Below, in pieces: positions 56,689 through 64,000 of a stretch of DNA of 64,000 nt. The first letter of the stretch is position 1, and the number at the start of each line of letters is the position of its first letter. The stretch is from Cupriavidus yeoncheonensis (GTDB lineage: Bacteria; Pseudomonadota; Gammaproteobacteria; Burkholderiales; Burkholderiaceae). The position numbers were made by a program, and so were the translations under genes. The notes under the pieces were generated by a model, which was not told where the DNA came from, ran no database searches, and saw only the letters and a list, made by a program, of their open reading frames with translations. The DNA is taken from the NCBI RefSeq assembly GCF_905397275.1, contig NZ_CAJPUY010000006.1:233086-297085 (forward strand). The letters run 5' to 3'.

Positions 56689-57906
56689 ATGTCGCCTGTG
56701 CGGGCATTCAAGCGGGTGCTGCGGTCGTCGACCGGGGCATTGCCCGGTAAGTCATGGCTGGCGGCGGGCGTCGTGACGATCGCCGCGCTGCTGTCGACAG
56801 CGGCGGCCGCCACGGACTTCGGCAGCCAGGGCGGCCCTGAGCCCGCCAACATCGGGGAAATTGCCGATGTCCTGCGCGCCGATGCCTACGACCTCGAACT
56901 GCTGATCAGCTTCGGCACTTCCAAGGGCGGATCAGCCGGCCACATTGCCCTGGCCATCCGTGACCAGGCGCCAGGCGACGACCTCGTCTACTCGGCCAAC
57001 TTCTATGCCGACCGCGACAGCAAGCACGCGGCAGGCCATTACACCGATGACCTGATGGTGGCCATCCCGAAGCTGGAATACCTGTTCAGGACGGTTTCTT
57101 CGGTGGCGCCGACGGCCTCGTTCGGCCTGGACTTCGGCGAGATCTACAAGCGCTCGGTGATCGGCGTGCGCGTGTACGGCGTGCCCGCGAGCGACAAGAC
57201 CGCGCTGGCCGCCTATTTCAGGCGCATCAATGACGATTTTCACCGGCAGGCCAGGAACACCGAGTACCACCGGGGCGAAATCCGCTATGACTACTTGCGC
57301 CTCAACTGTGCCAAGACCATTGGCGCGGCATTCCGCTACGGCGCCGGCTACAAGGACCTGGAGGTCACGAGCGCCAGGGTCCTGTCCGGACGCCGGGTGG
57401 TAGCGGCCGCCACGGCCAACGTCCCGACCGAGATGGCGATGAAGCTGGTCCGGGAGTGGGGAGCGCGCGGGTACGGCATGGACGTCGTGCTGTACAAGAA
57501 GTACGGCGGCTCGACCTATGTGGACCCGCTGGAGGAGGAAAAGGTGGCCTTCAAGGACTTGCCCAACCGCTTTCCTTCGGTCCTGTCCCTGGATTTCCGC
57601 AGGGAACAGGGTGCCTACAAGGACTTCGACAACCTCTTTGCCATGTACCTCCTGTACAACCTTGGCCGGTACAGCGTGCGCGTCAACGAGCAGACACTGC
57701 GGCTGGAGATCGAGAAAGAGAAGGAACCGATGACCTATGCCGAGGCCGCCGCGCTTGCCGACCGGAACGCCAGGTCCGACAGCAGGAATTTCCGGCGCGG
57801 CATTCTGTTCCGGCCGCTGGGTACCAGGATCGGGGAGACGCCGGACAACACGCATCTTTATGACTATTCGGCGAGGGATGCAGAAGGGAGGAAGGCAGCG
57901 CAATAG
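56689..57906 (+). CDS. Exported protein of unknown family, possible cysteine-hydrolase fold
   Basis: A 405-residue protein with an N-terminal export segment (GKSWLAAGVVTIAALLSTAA). I do not recognise the family. Two conserved-looking spots could form a Cys-His hydrolase site: GSAGHIALAIRD with H85 and DYLRLNCAKTIGAAFRYG with C207, an order similar to the DUF4105 and NlpC/P60-like groups. The second half has FAMYLLYNLGRYSVRVNEQT and ends in a charged tail. It stands alone between the cupin gene and a terminator. Confidence 0.7.
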   Translation: MSPVRAFKRVLRSSTGALPGKSWLAAGVVTIAALLSTAAAATDFGSQGGPEPANIGEIADVLRADAYDLELLISFGTSKGGSAGHIALAIRDQAPGDDLVYSANFYADRDSKHAAGHYTDDLMVAIPKLEYLFRTVSSVAPTASFGLDFGEIYKRSVIGVRVYGVPASDKTALAAYFRRINDDFHRQARNTEYHRGEIRYDYLRLNCAKTIGAAFRYGAGYKDLEVTSARVLSGRRVVAAATANVPTEMAMKLVREWGARGYGMDVVLYKKYGGSTYVDPLEEEKVAFKDLPNRFPSVLSLDFRREQGAYKDFDNLFAMYLLYNLGRYSVRVNEQTLRLEIEKEKEPMTYAEAAALADRNARSDSRNFRRGILFRPLGTRIGETPDNTHLYDYSARDAEGRKAAQ

Positions 57907-57952
57907 CGCTTGCGTGCCGCGAGCCGTGGGGCGTGACGAAGTCCCAAGACAA

Positions 57953-57980
57953 AAACGGGCAGCTCGCGCTGCCCGTTCTG
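57953..57980. terminator. Bidirectional hairpin terminator
   Basis: AAAACGGGCAGC-TCGC-GCTGCCCGTT with A-run on the left (TTTTTGT on the minus strand) and TCTGTTTG on the right, 47 bases past the preceding stop. Confidence 0.75.
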
Positions 57981-57983
57981 TTT

Positions 57984-58121
57984 GCAGCCGGCATCGAGGT
58001 AATCGACATTCGAGGCATGGTGCACGCGGTGCGCCGACGGGGTGTTGAACACGTATCCGAACCAGCCAGGCTTCGGGATCCGGGTGGTGTGCGGCCAGAA
58101 CTGGCACAGCAGGTCCAGGCT
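57984..58121 (-). pseudogene. Remnant of a sterol desaturase/fatty-acid hydroxylase-family gene
   Basis: The minus strand encodes about 46 residues that match the C-terminal core of the family: SLDLLCQFWPHTTRIPKPGW, FGYVFNTPSAHRVHHASNVD and YLDAGC. Functional members read QFWxHTExIxKLGWxExVxNTPSHHRVHHGxNxxYLD. The di-iron HRVHH is kept but the following NYGG/WDxxFGT part and all of the N-terminal membrane region are missing. The frame runs into the adjacent terminator. The fragment lies in the upstream region of the repeat-protein gene. Confidence 0.65.
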
Positions 58122-58250
58122 CGGCGGACGCGCCGCGCCGTGTAATACCGCGACATGTTTTCCACGGCGAAATGCGCGCGATGTCCTCCTATAGTTCGGT
58201 CCGTTGCCGCGCTGCACGGTGCGGCCCGAACCAAACCTGAAGGACCTGAC

Positions 58251-59207
58251 ATGACCTCACGCTTTCCCCGCCTGCTTGGCGCCGCCACCGGTGCGCTGAT
58301 CATCCTGGCCAGCACGCCGGCGTTTGCCGGGTGGTCCGGCCACGGTACGGCCTACACGCCGCGCGGCACCTACAACGGCGCGCACTTCGGCTCCTGCGGT
58401 GGCGGCAGCTGCTCGCATGCCGGTGGCGTGGTCGGCCCTTGGGGCGGCCTGGCCACCAACACCGGCACCGTGACCCGCAACGCGCCCGGGCAGTTCTCGA
58501 ACAGCGGCACCGCGACCGGCCCGAACGGCCGCTCGGTCCAGCACGACGGCAATACCAGTTGCGCCGGCGGCACGTGCTCGCACACCGGAAGCCTCACCGG
58601 GCCCGACGGGCAAACCGCCAATACCGCGGGAACCGTGACGCGCGAAGGCGCCGGCCAGTATGCATCGTCCGGCACCGTGACCGGCGCGAACGGCAGCACC
58701 GTGAGCCACGCGGCCTCGACGACCTGCGCCGGCGCGACCTGTGCGCGCTCGGGCACGGTCACGGGGGCGGATGGGGGCACCGTGACGCACTCCGGCAGTG
58801 CGACCCGCGTGGCGCCGGGCGTCGTGACCACAGGCGGAGGCAGCACCGTCGTCCATGGCAGCACGGTCGTGGCCACGGGCACGGTGGCGACCGGCACGGT
58901 CACGACAGGTGGTGCGGTCGTGGCCGTGGCCACGCCGCCGGTGGTCGTCGCGCCGCCGCCTGCGCCCGCCGCTGTCTATATCCCGCCGCCGGCACCGGCC
59001 ACGGTCTTTGTCGCGCCCCCGCCCGCGAAGGTGGTGGTCGCGCTGCCGCCGCCCGCGCCGGCGACGGTCATCGTCGGTACTGCTCCGCTGCCGCGTACGG
59101 TATATGTCGCGCCGCGAACGGTCTATCTCGCGCGTCCGCCGCGCGCGGCCGTGATGGTGCCGGGCCATTGGGCTGGTGGCGTGTGGGTGCCCGCGCACAT
59201 CGTGTAA
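58251..59207 (+). CDS. Secreted protein with 55-residue tandem repeats
   Basis: A 318-residue exported protein with signal peptide (GAATGALIILASTPAFAG). Three cysteine pairs C49/C54, C104/C109 and C159/C164 are exactly 55 residues apart and mark tandem repeats rich in Gly/Thr/Ser (NTAGTVTREGAGQYASSGTV type). A Val/Pro/Ala-rich region (about 205-290, PPPAPATV-like units) follows, and the C-terminus RAAVMVPGHWAGGVWVPAHI resembles the WxxGxWVPGH end of some surface proteins. The low-complexity repeats suggest an extracellular, fibre-like or wall-associated protein; function unknown. Confidence 0.78.
   Translation: MTSRFPRLLGAATGALIILASTPAFAGWSGHGTAYTPRGTYNGAHFGSCGGGSCSHAGGVVGPWGGLATNTGTVTRNAPGQFSNSGTATGPNGRSVQHDGNTSCAGGTCSHTGSLTGPDGQTANTAGTVTREGAGQYASSGTVTGANGSTVSHAASTTCAGATCARSGTVTGADGGTVTHSGSATRVAPGVVTTGGGSTVVHGSTVVATGTVATGTVTTGGAVVAVATPPVVVAPPPAPAAVYIPPPAPATVFVAPPPAKVVVALPPPAPATVIVGTAPLPRTVYVAPRTVYLARPPRAAVMVPGHWAGGVWVPAHIV
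58395..58826 (+). repeat. 165-bp protein-coding tandem repeats
   Basis: Two full units (58395-58559, 58560-58724) and a shortened third (from 58725) encode the 55-residue repeats, each starting at the first Cys of a CxxxxC pair. Nucleotide identity is lower than the periodicity, so the array is not recent. Confidence 0.7.
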
Positions 59208-59357
59208 CGGCAGAACCCGCCGCTTTCAGTCGCGACACCATGCCGAGCGTGCCGGCCATGCGACGGCGGACGTCATGAAGAAGATGATTGCAGTCCTTCT
59301 CTTGTGTATTGTTTCTTCAGGAAGCCGTGGGGCCAGGACTATGCCGGAGAACCCGCC

Positions 59358-60071
59358 ATGGAGCAGGTGAACAGGATTATCGTGCTCGACGACGAGGCCG
59401 AGCTGCGCAATATGCTGCAACGGTTCCTGACCGGGCACGGGTTCCGCGTGCGCGCGGTCGCCGACGGCAAGCAGCTCGACCGCCACCTGCACCGCGAGCC
59501 CTATGACCTGCTCGTGCTGGACCTGATGATGGAGCCCGAGGATGGCCTCACGGTGTGCCGCCGACTGCGCGCCGAAGGCCAGACGCTGCCGATCCTGATG
59601 CTGACCGCCAAGGGCGATCCGATGGACCGCGTGGCGGGCCTGGAGACCGGCGCCGACGACTACCTGGCCAAGCCCTTCGTACCGGATGAACTGGTGGCGC
59701 GCATCCGCGCGCTGCTGCGGCGCCAGAAGATGGCCGCGGGCGACCCCACCGTGACCTCGCAGACGCTTCGCTTCGGCGAATTCAGCTTCGACGTCGGCAA
59801 GCAGACGCTGATGCGCCGCGGCGAGCCGGTGGAGGTGCATTCCGCGCAGATGCTGCTGCTGCACGCGCTGGGCTCTTCGCCCAACCGCGCGGTGAGCCGC
59901 GACAACCTGCTCGCGCGCGCGCGCGGGCGCGATCACGATGCGCTCGATCGCAGCATCGACGTGCAGATCCTGCGGTTGCGCCAGATCGTCGAGGACGATC
60001 CGTCCAAGCCGCGCTTCATCAAGACCGTGTGGGGCGTCGGCTACATGCTGGTGGCCGGCGTCGAGCCGTAA
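59358..60071 (+). CDS. OmpR-family response regulator
   Basis: A 237-residue two-component regulator. The receiver has acidic residues D11/D12, the phosphoacceptor D55 (LLVLDLMMEP), T83 in LTAKG and K105 (LAKPF). The C-terminal winged helix has RSIDVQILRLRQIVEDDPSK and FIKTVWGVGYML. The start at ATG 59358 (MEQVNRIIVLDDE) fits the domain edge. Its stop overlaps the kinase start by one base. Confidence 0.92.
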   Translation: MEQVNRIIVLDDEAELRNMLQRFLTGHGFRVRAVADGKQLDRHLHREPYDLLVLDLMMEPEDGLTVCRRLRAEGQTLPILMLTAKGDPMDRVAGLETGADDYLAKPFVPDELVARIRALLRRQKMAAGDPTVTSQTLRFGEFSFDVGKQTLMRRGEPVEVHSAQMLLLHALGSSPNRAVSRDNLLARARGRDHDALDRSIDVQILRLRQIVEDDPSKPRFIKTVWGVGYMLVAGVEP

Positions 60072-61399
60072 TGCGCATCGGGCTGCCGCGCTCGCTGCTG
60101 GCGCGCAATATCGCGCTGCTGGTGGTGCTGGTGGCGATCACGCAGGCCTGTTCGCTGAGTGTGCTGCTGCATTTCGTGCAGCGGCCGCGCATCGAGCGCG
60201 CGGCCATCATCTTCGCCGACTACGTGAAGATGCTCGACGGCGTACTCGGCGCCATGCCTGCCGGCACGGGCGCTGCGGTGGCGCAACGGCTCGGCGCGCA
60301 GTTGCAGGACCCCGAGCAGGCCGCGCCGCGGGCCGACCCCGAGCTGCTGCAGCTGTTCCGCACCTACCAGCGCGACGTGTTCCTGAATGCCCTGCAGCGC
60401 CACCTGCCGCCCGACATGCCGGTGCGATGGCAGTCCGGCGATGACGAGCGGCTATGGATCCGGCTGCATGTGGCGGACCTGCCGCGATGGGTCGCCATGC
60501 CGATGACCGAGGATGCCCACGCGGGCGGCATCGCCACTGCACTGGTGTTGTCGACCGCGCTGGCGCTGCTGGCCGCGCTGACGGGCTACCTGATCCAGCT
60601 CCACCTGAACCGTCCGCTGCGCGACCTTGCACAAGCCGCGCGCCACATCTGCGCGGGCGAATCGCCGCCACCGCTGCCGACCGACGGGCCCACGGAGATC
60701 GCCCAGGTCAGCAGCGCCTTCAACCAGATGACGCAGGCGCTGCAGCAGGCCGAGCAGACGCGGGCGCTGATGCTCGCCGGTGTCTCGCACGATATCCGCA
60801 CGCCCCTGACCAAGCTGCGCCTGGCGATGGCCATGTCGATCCCGCGCGGCGCCGATGATGATTTCGTGGCATCGGCCGAAGGCTATCTCGACCACATCGA
60901 GACCATCCTGCAGCAGTTCATGGACTATGCGGGCAGTGGCGAGAAGGAGCTGCCGCAGCCCGGCGACATCAATGCGCTGGTCGGCCAGCTCGCGTCGGAC
61001 TTCGCCGGGCTCGGCCACGAGTTCGAGCTGTCGCTTGGCGACCTGCCGCCGGTTCCGTACCGGCCGGTCAGCCTGTTGCGCCTGCTGATGAACCTGATGC
61101 AGAACGCCGTCGTCTACGGCAAGACGGGCCTGGGTGTGCGCACCTGGCACGACGGCGAACACGCCTGCATCGCCGTGTGCGACCGCGGCACCGGCATCGC
61201 GGCGGCGGAGCTGGAGCAGCTCAGGGCGCCGTTCAGCCGCGGCGCCAACGCGCGCGGCCATGCGGGCGGCACCGGCCTGGGCCTGGCGATCGTCGATCGC
61301 ATCGCGCGCCTGCACGGTGGTTCGCTGCAGTTCCGCGCGCGCGACGGTGGCGGCACGGAGGCGGTGGTTTCGCTGCCGCTGCACATACCAGGCGCTTAG
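60071..61399 (+). CDS. EnvZ-like sensor histidine kinase
   Basis: A 442-residue membrane kinase. It has a membrane segment at residues 11-34 (ARNIALLVVLVAITQACSLS), a periplasmic domain to about 150, a second segment (IATALVLSTALALLAALTGY), HAMP, then the phosphoacceptor H240 in GVSHDIRTPLTKLR and the ATPase domain with LMNLMQNAVVYG, CDRGTGI and GGTGLGLAIVDRIARLHGG. Architecture and HDIRTPL sequence match EnvZ; it likely senses osmotic or acid conditions, but the signal is not shown. Confidence 0.92.
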   Translation: MRIGLPRSLLARNIALLVVLVAITQACSLSVLLHFVQRPRIERAAIIFADYVKMLDGVLGAMPAGTGAAVAQRLGAQLQDPEQAAPRADPELLQLFRTYQRDVFLNALQRHLPPDMPVRWQSGDDERLWIRLHVADLPRWVAMPMTEDAHAGGIATALVLSTALALLAALTGYLIQLHLNRPLRDLAQAARHICAGESPPPLPTDGPTEIAQVSSAFNQMTQALQQAEQTRALMLAGVSHDIRTPLTKLRLAMAMSIPRGADDDFVASAEGYLDHIETILQQFMDYAGSGEKELPQPGDINALVGQLASDFAGLGHEFELSLGDLPPVPYRPVSLLRLLMNLMQNAVVYGKTGLGVRTWHDGEHACIAVCDRGTGIAAAELEQLRAPFSRGANARGHAGGTGLGLAIVDRIARLHGGSLQFRARDGGGTEAVVSLPLHIPGA

Positions 61400-61574
61400 C
61401 GCACCGGCGCACATTGCGCCATCGTACCGTGACATCGCGCGAAATAATTGCCGCATGGCGCTTTGCAGGGGGATTTTCCATACTTTGGTCACCGAGACGC
61501 GACGCACCGCAACACCTCGCGGTGACAGCGTTGCCGACCACCGAATGGCACCCGCCCCCGACCAAGGAATCGAT

Positions 61575-62351
61575 ATGCGCACCACCTTCCGCACCACCTT
61601 TCAAGCCCTCGCCCTGAACACCAGGCGCCTGGCGGCTGCCGCCGTTGCCGCAAGCGCCATGCTTGCCGCCGGCTGCGCCAGCGCCGGCGTGACCGGCATC
61701 CAGCAAACCGGCCTGCTGCAGCCGGTGCACGCGGACGTCATCTATGTGCACGCGTTCCATGCCGATGCGGAACAGGTGAAGCTTGACGGTGGCCTCGCGC
61801 AGAAGCTGAAGACGATGGCCTCCGGCGGCTCGGCCGCCAGCGCGCAATCCGGCACCGCCGCGCAAGCCCGCGAACAGGTGGCGGACGAGATCGTGCGCCG
61901 CTTGCAGGCCCAGGGGCTGCATGCCGTGCGCGCCGATGGCCCGGCGCCCGCCAATGCCAGCGCGCTGATCGTCGACGGCGATTTCAGCAAGATCGATGAA
62001 GGCTCCAGCCGCCGTCGCCTGCTGATCGGGCTGGGCGCCGGCAAGAGCGAAGTCGGTGTCGCCGTGCGGATCTCATACCAGCCCGCCAACGGTGCGCCGG
62101 TGCCGCTGCAAAGCTTCCTGGCCACCGCCGACAGCGGCCATATGCCCGGCGTCGCCGAGACCGCCGGCGTGGGCGCGGCGGCCGGCCATCTTGCCACGGC
62201 TGCGGCGGCGGGCACGGGTGTGCACGGCGTGTCCGAAGTGAAGCGCGACAGTGTGGTTGCCGACGCCACGCGACTGGCGGATTCGATCGCCAGGCAGGTG
62301 ACCGCCGCGAGCACCGAAGAAGGGTGGCTGTCGGCCGCTGCCGCCAGCTGA
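61575..62351 (+). CDS. DUF4410-family lipoprotein
   Basis: A 258-residue lipoprotein with lipobox LAAGC (signal AAVAASAMLAAGC). After the Cys it carries a DUF4410-like domain with DVIYVHAFHADAEQVKLDGG and SRRRRLLIG-type glycine segment (SSRRRLLIGLGAGKSEVGVA). The function of DUF4410 is unknown. It follows the two-component pair by 175 bases on the same strand and could be a target of it. Confidence 0.72.
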   Translation: MRTTFRTTFQALALNTRRLAAAAVAASAMLAAGCASAGVTGIQQTGLLQPVHADVIYVHAFHADAEQVKLDGGLAQKLKTMASGGSAASAQSGTAAQAREQVADEIVRRLQAQGLHAVRADGPAPANASALIVDGDFSKIDEGSSRRRLLIGLGAGKSEVGVAVRISYQPANGAPVPLQSFLATADSGHMPGVAETAGVGAAAGHLATAAAAGTGVHGVSEVKRDSVVADATRLADSIARQVTAASTEEGWLSAAAAS

Positions 62352-62509
62352 GCGCGGTTCGGGTGCCGCGCAGGTGTCCAGGCAGGTGTTGCGTGCATCG
62401 GGAGGCACCTCGAGGCGTTCCGAAAGCGTATGCGGCGATTTGTGACTAAGCTGGTAGTGGCTGTCCGGTTGCGCCGGCAGTTCGGTTTTCCGTACGCAAG
62501 GAGATCACC

Positions 62510-62842
62510 ATGAAGACAAAAAAAGCGCTGCCCGCGCTGTTGCTGATCGCTGGCGTCCTGACGGCTTCCGCCGGCTTTGCCGAGACCAAGGGCAAGTCGA
62601 AGGCGGCTGCGCCCGCCGCGCCGGCCTCTGCCGCCGCCACGTCGCCCTACATGCAGATCCAGGAATGGAAGAAGGGCGATCGCCTGCCCACCGAATTCCG
62701 CGACCGGCAGTATGTGATCGATGACTGGAAGCAATACAGCCTGCCGGCGCCGCGCAAGGGCACGCACTGGGTGGGTGTCGGTGCGAACTACTATCTGGTG
62801 GCGCCCAATGGCGTGATCCAGCAGGTAGGTGCCGGAACCTGA
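62510..62842 (+). CDS. RcnB-like periplasmic protein
   Basis: A 110-residue exported protein (signal ALPALLLIAGVLTASAGFAE) with an RcnB-family domain: EWKKGDRLPTEFRDRQYVID followed by LPAPRKGTHWVGVGANYYLV. RcnB modulates nickel/cobalt efflux in E. coli, but many homologues of this small size have no assigned role and no rcnA is nearby. AAGGAGATCACC precedes the ATG. It is convergent with the next gene across a terminator. Confidence 0.83.
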   Translation: MKTKKALPALLLIAGVLTASAGFAETKGKSKAAAPAAPASAAATSPYMQIQEWKKGDRLPTEFRDRQYVIDDWKQYSLPAPRKGTHWVGVGANYYLVAPNGVIQQVGAGT

Positions 62843-62878
62843 CGCCGATCGCGGCCAATTCATCCTCCTGCAACAAAG

Positions 62879-62919
62879 AAGCCGCCCGCGCGGGCTGACC
62901 TGCGCGGGCGGCTTTTTCC
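62879..62919. terminator. Bidirectional intrinsic terminator
   Basis: GCCGCCCGCGC-N10-GCGCGGGCGGC followed by TTTTTCC on the right, AAAGAA on the left; it serves the convergent RcnB-like and small periplasmic genes. Confidence 0.85.
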
Positions 62920-62936
62920 TGGTTGTTCCGGCAGCG

Positions 62937-63185
62937 TCAGATGCCGAGGATCTTCTTCGCCTCGAGCAGCGACTTCATCGCCTCGTCGTGCTGGCCGGCC
63001 TTGTGGTAGGCCTCGCCTTCGGCGCGCAGCTTCTGCACGCGCGCGGCGTCTCCCGGCGACAGCGCCGGCTTGGTCGAGAGCTTGGCGTCGATCGCCTTCA
63101 TCTCGTTGGGGCAGTTGTGGGCCAGGGCAAGGGTGCTGGCGCCGGCCAGCAGGATTGCCGTGAGGATGGAAAGAGTCTTGCGCAC
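62937..63185 (-). CDS. Small periplasmic helical protein
   Basis: An 82-residue protein with a clear signal peptide (ILTAILLAGASTLALA) and a helical mature part, AARVQKLRAEGEAYHKAGQH, resembling a single TPR-like hairpin (GQHDEAMKSLLEAKKILGI). Start is GTG 63185 after GGGAGGGA. The family name is unknown to me; similar small proteins are common in Cupriavidus and relatives. Confidence 0.7.
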   Translation of the reverse strand: MRKTLSILTAILLAGASTLALAHNCPNEMKAIDAKLSTKPALSPGDAARVQKLRAEGEAYHKAGQHDEAMKSLLEAKKILGI

Positions 63186-63347
63186 GTTCCCTCCCGTTCA
63201 TGAGGTTGGGAAATCCAGCATAGTCCATGCGCGGTGCCGTCGCCCGGGCTGCTGCCGGGAAGGTGCGTCGGCAGGCATTCCGGTGTTATGTTGGAGGTAC
63301 CGCACTGGCTGGCATCGTCCCGACCGTCCCGACTGTCCTGACCGCGC

Positions 63348-63824
63348 ATGGAATCCTCCGCCGAGCACTACTCCCTGGCCTTGCTGTGCGCCGCCATCCT
63401 GACGGTGACGGTGGTGGCCATTCATTACGAGGCGCTGCGGCTGTTCTCGGCGCTGCACCCGAAGCGCTGGAGCGGGCGCGTCAATATCGGCGTGCTGATC
63501 ATGTGCATCATCCTGGTCCACTGCCTCGAGGCCATGGTCTTCGCGCTGGGGTTCTGGTTGTGCGACCACGGGCTCGGCCTGGGCGGGCTCACCAGCAGCC
63601 GCGAGATCACGCCGGTGGTCTATGTCTATTTCGCGCTGGAAACCTACACCACGCAGAGCCTCGGCGACGTCTATCCGGTCGGCGCGAGCCGGCTGATCGC
63701 CAGTATCGAACCGCTGGTCGGCCTGATCCTGATCGGCTGGTCGACGTCATTCACCTACGTGATGATGCGGCGCGACTGGCAGTTCGATGAAAAGGCACAC
63801 GCGGAAAAGCGGTCGGGGCAGTAG
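63348..63824 (+). CDS. Two-membrane-segment ion-channel-like protein
   Basis: A 158-residue protein with hydrophobic segments near residues 8-30, 45-75 and 110-140. The region YFALETYTTQSLGDVYPVGA has the position and form of a potassium-channel pore (TTVGYGD), but the filter reads SLGD, so ion selectivity is uncertain. Members annotated as ion-channel proteins share this sequence in Burkholderiales. It stands alone on the plus strand. Confidence 0.75.
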   Translation: MESSAEHYSLALLCAAILTVTVVAIHYEALRLFSALHPKRWSGRVNIGVLIMCIILVHCLEAMVFALGFWLCDHGLGLGGLTSSREITPVVYVYFALETYTTQSLGDVYPVGASRLIASIEPLVGLILIGWSTSFTYVMMRRDWQFDEKAHAEKRSGQ

Positions 63825-63921
63825 CGGCTGCCGGCCTGCCATGAGCCCGCAGGCAATGGTTGATCGGCGATACTCGGTGCCTTGAGCCACTCTCAAGAAA
63901 CAGAAGTGAAGGTGGTTGTGT

Positions 63922-64000
63922 TCATGTGGCCACCTCTATCGGATTGACCTGGAACCCGAGGGCCGTGGCCCGGCGTTTGAGCGCGGCAATACTGCGCTGG
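63922..64000 (-). CDS. C-terminal end of an unidentified protein, cut by the window edge
   Basis: The minus-strand frame enters from the right edge, codes QRSIAALKRRATALGFQVNP and ends IEVAT-stop at 63922-63924. The basic ALKRRATALGF helix is reminiscent of the C-termini of some insertion-sequence transposases, but 25 residues are not enough to decide. Confidence 0.35.
   Translation of the reverse strand, partial: QRSIAALKRRATALGFQVNPIEVAT

Overview
The window is a high-GC (roughly two-thirds G+C) chromosomal segment of a betaproteobacterium in the Burkholderiaceae, most likely Cupriavidus or a close relative. Three conserved gene orders support this: pth-rplY-prs-tRNA-Gln-ispE-lolB, the LPS-transport/nitrogen-PTS block kdsD-lptC-lptA-lptB-rpoN-hpf-ptsN-hprK-rapZ, and uvrA-MFS-ssb. 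The genus is an inference from protein sequence and synteny; no rRNA gene is present.

Bases 1-41000 are mostly housekeeping. A truncated maleylacetoacetate isomerase gene is followed by ftsY (minus), then a plus-strand run of two M16 peptidase-family genes (one with the zinc motif, one without), rsmD, coaD and a 2[4Fe-4S] ferredoxin. A minus-strand block carries pth, rplY, prs, tRNA-Gln, ispE, lolB and a TPR protein. DNA repair genes mutM and mutY flank a dynamin-like GTPase. Next come the LON-domain protein, rapZ, a PsiF-repeat protein, hprK, ptsN, hpf, rpoN and lptB-A-C-kdsD; the KDO-8-P phosphatase gene kdsC, usual at this place, is absent. A KefB-type antiporter, a ribbon-helix-helix protein, a DJ-1/PfpI protein, apt, a LysE exporter, a Na/Pi symporter, an adenosine-specific kinase family protein, uvrA, an MFS gene, ssb and a large lipoprotein complete this part.

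Bases 41000-53400 are accessory and the most interesting. A LuxR-type regulator precedes a seven-gene catabolic run: alpha/beta hydrolase, aryl-acid CoA/AMP ligase, two-module VOC (extradiol-type) protein, salicylyl-CoA-5-hydroxylase-like FAD monooxygenase, 4HBT thioesterase, maleate isomerase and MFS transporter. A TetR-type regulator, a tripartite-tricarboxylate (Bug) binding protein and a porin follow. Together they suggest uptake of an aromatic acid, activation to its CoA thioester, ring hydroxylation, thioester hydrolysis, ring cleavage and hydrolysis to maleate, then isomerisation to fumarate. The promoter of the catabolic run and that of the Bug-porin pair carry the same perfect palindrome, TTTATTTGA-N7-TCAAATAAA, which ties both units to one regulator.

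Bases 53600-64000 hold a DUF485/acetate-type symporter pair, a 273-bp non-coding element with terminal inverted repeats and two internal hairpin arms that begins inside the symporter stop region, a small cupin, an unrecognised secreted protein, a remnant of a sterol-desaturase-family gene, a secreted protein with 55-residue repeats, an OmpR/EnvZ-type two-component pair, a DUF4410 lipoprotein, an RcnB-like protein, a small periplasmic protein, a two-helix ion-channel-like protein and, at the right edge, the end of an unidentified minus-strand reading frame.
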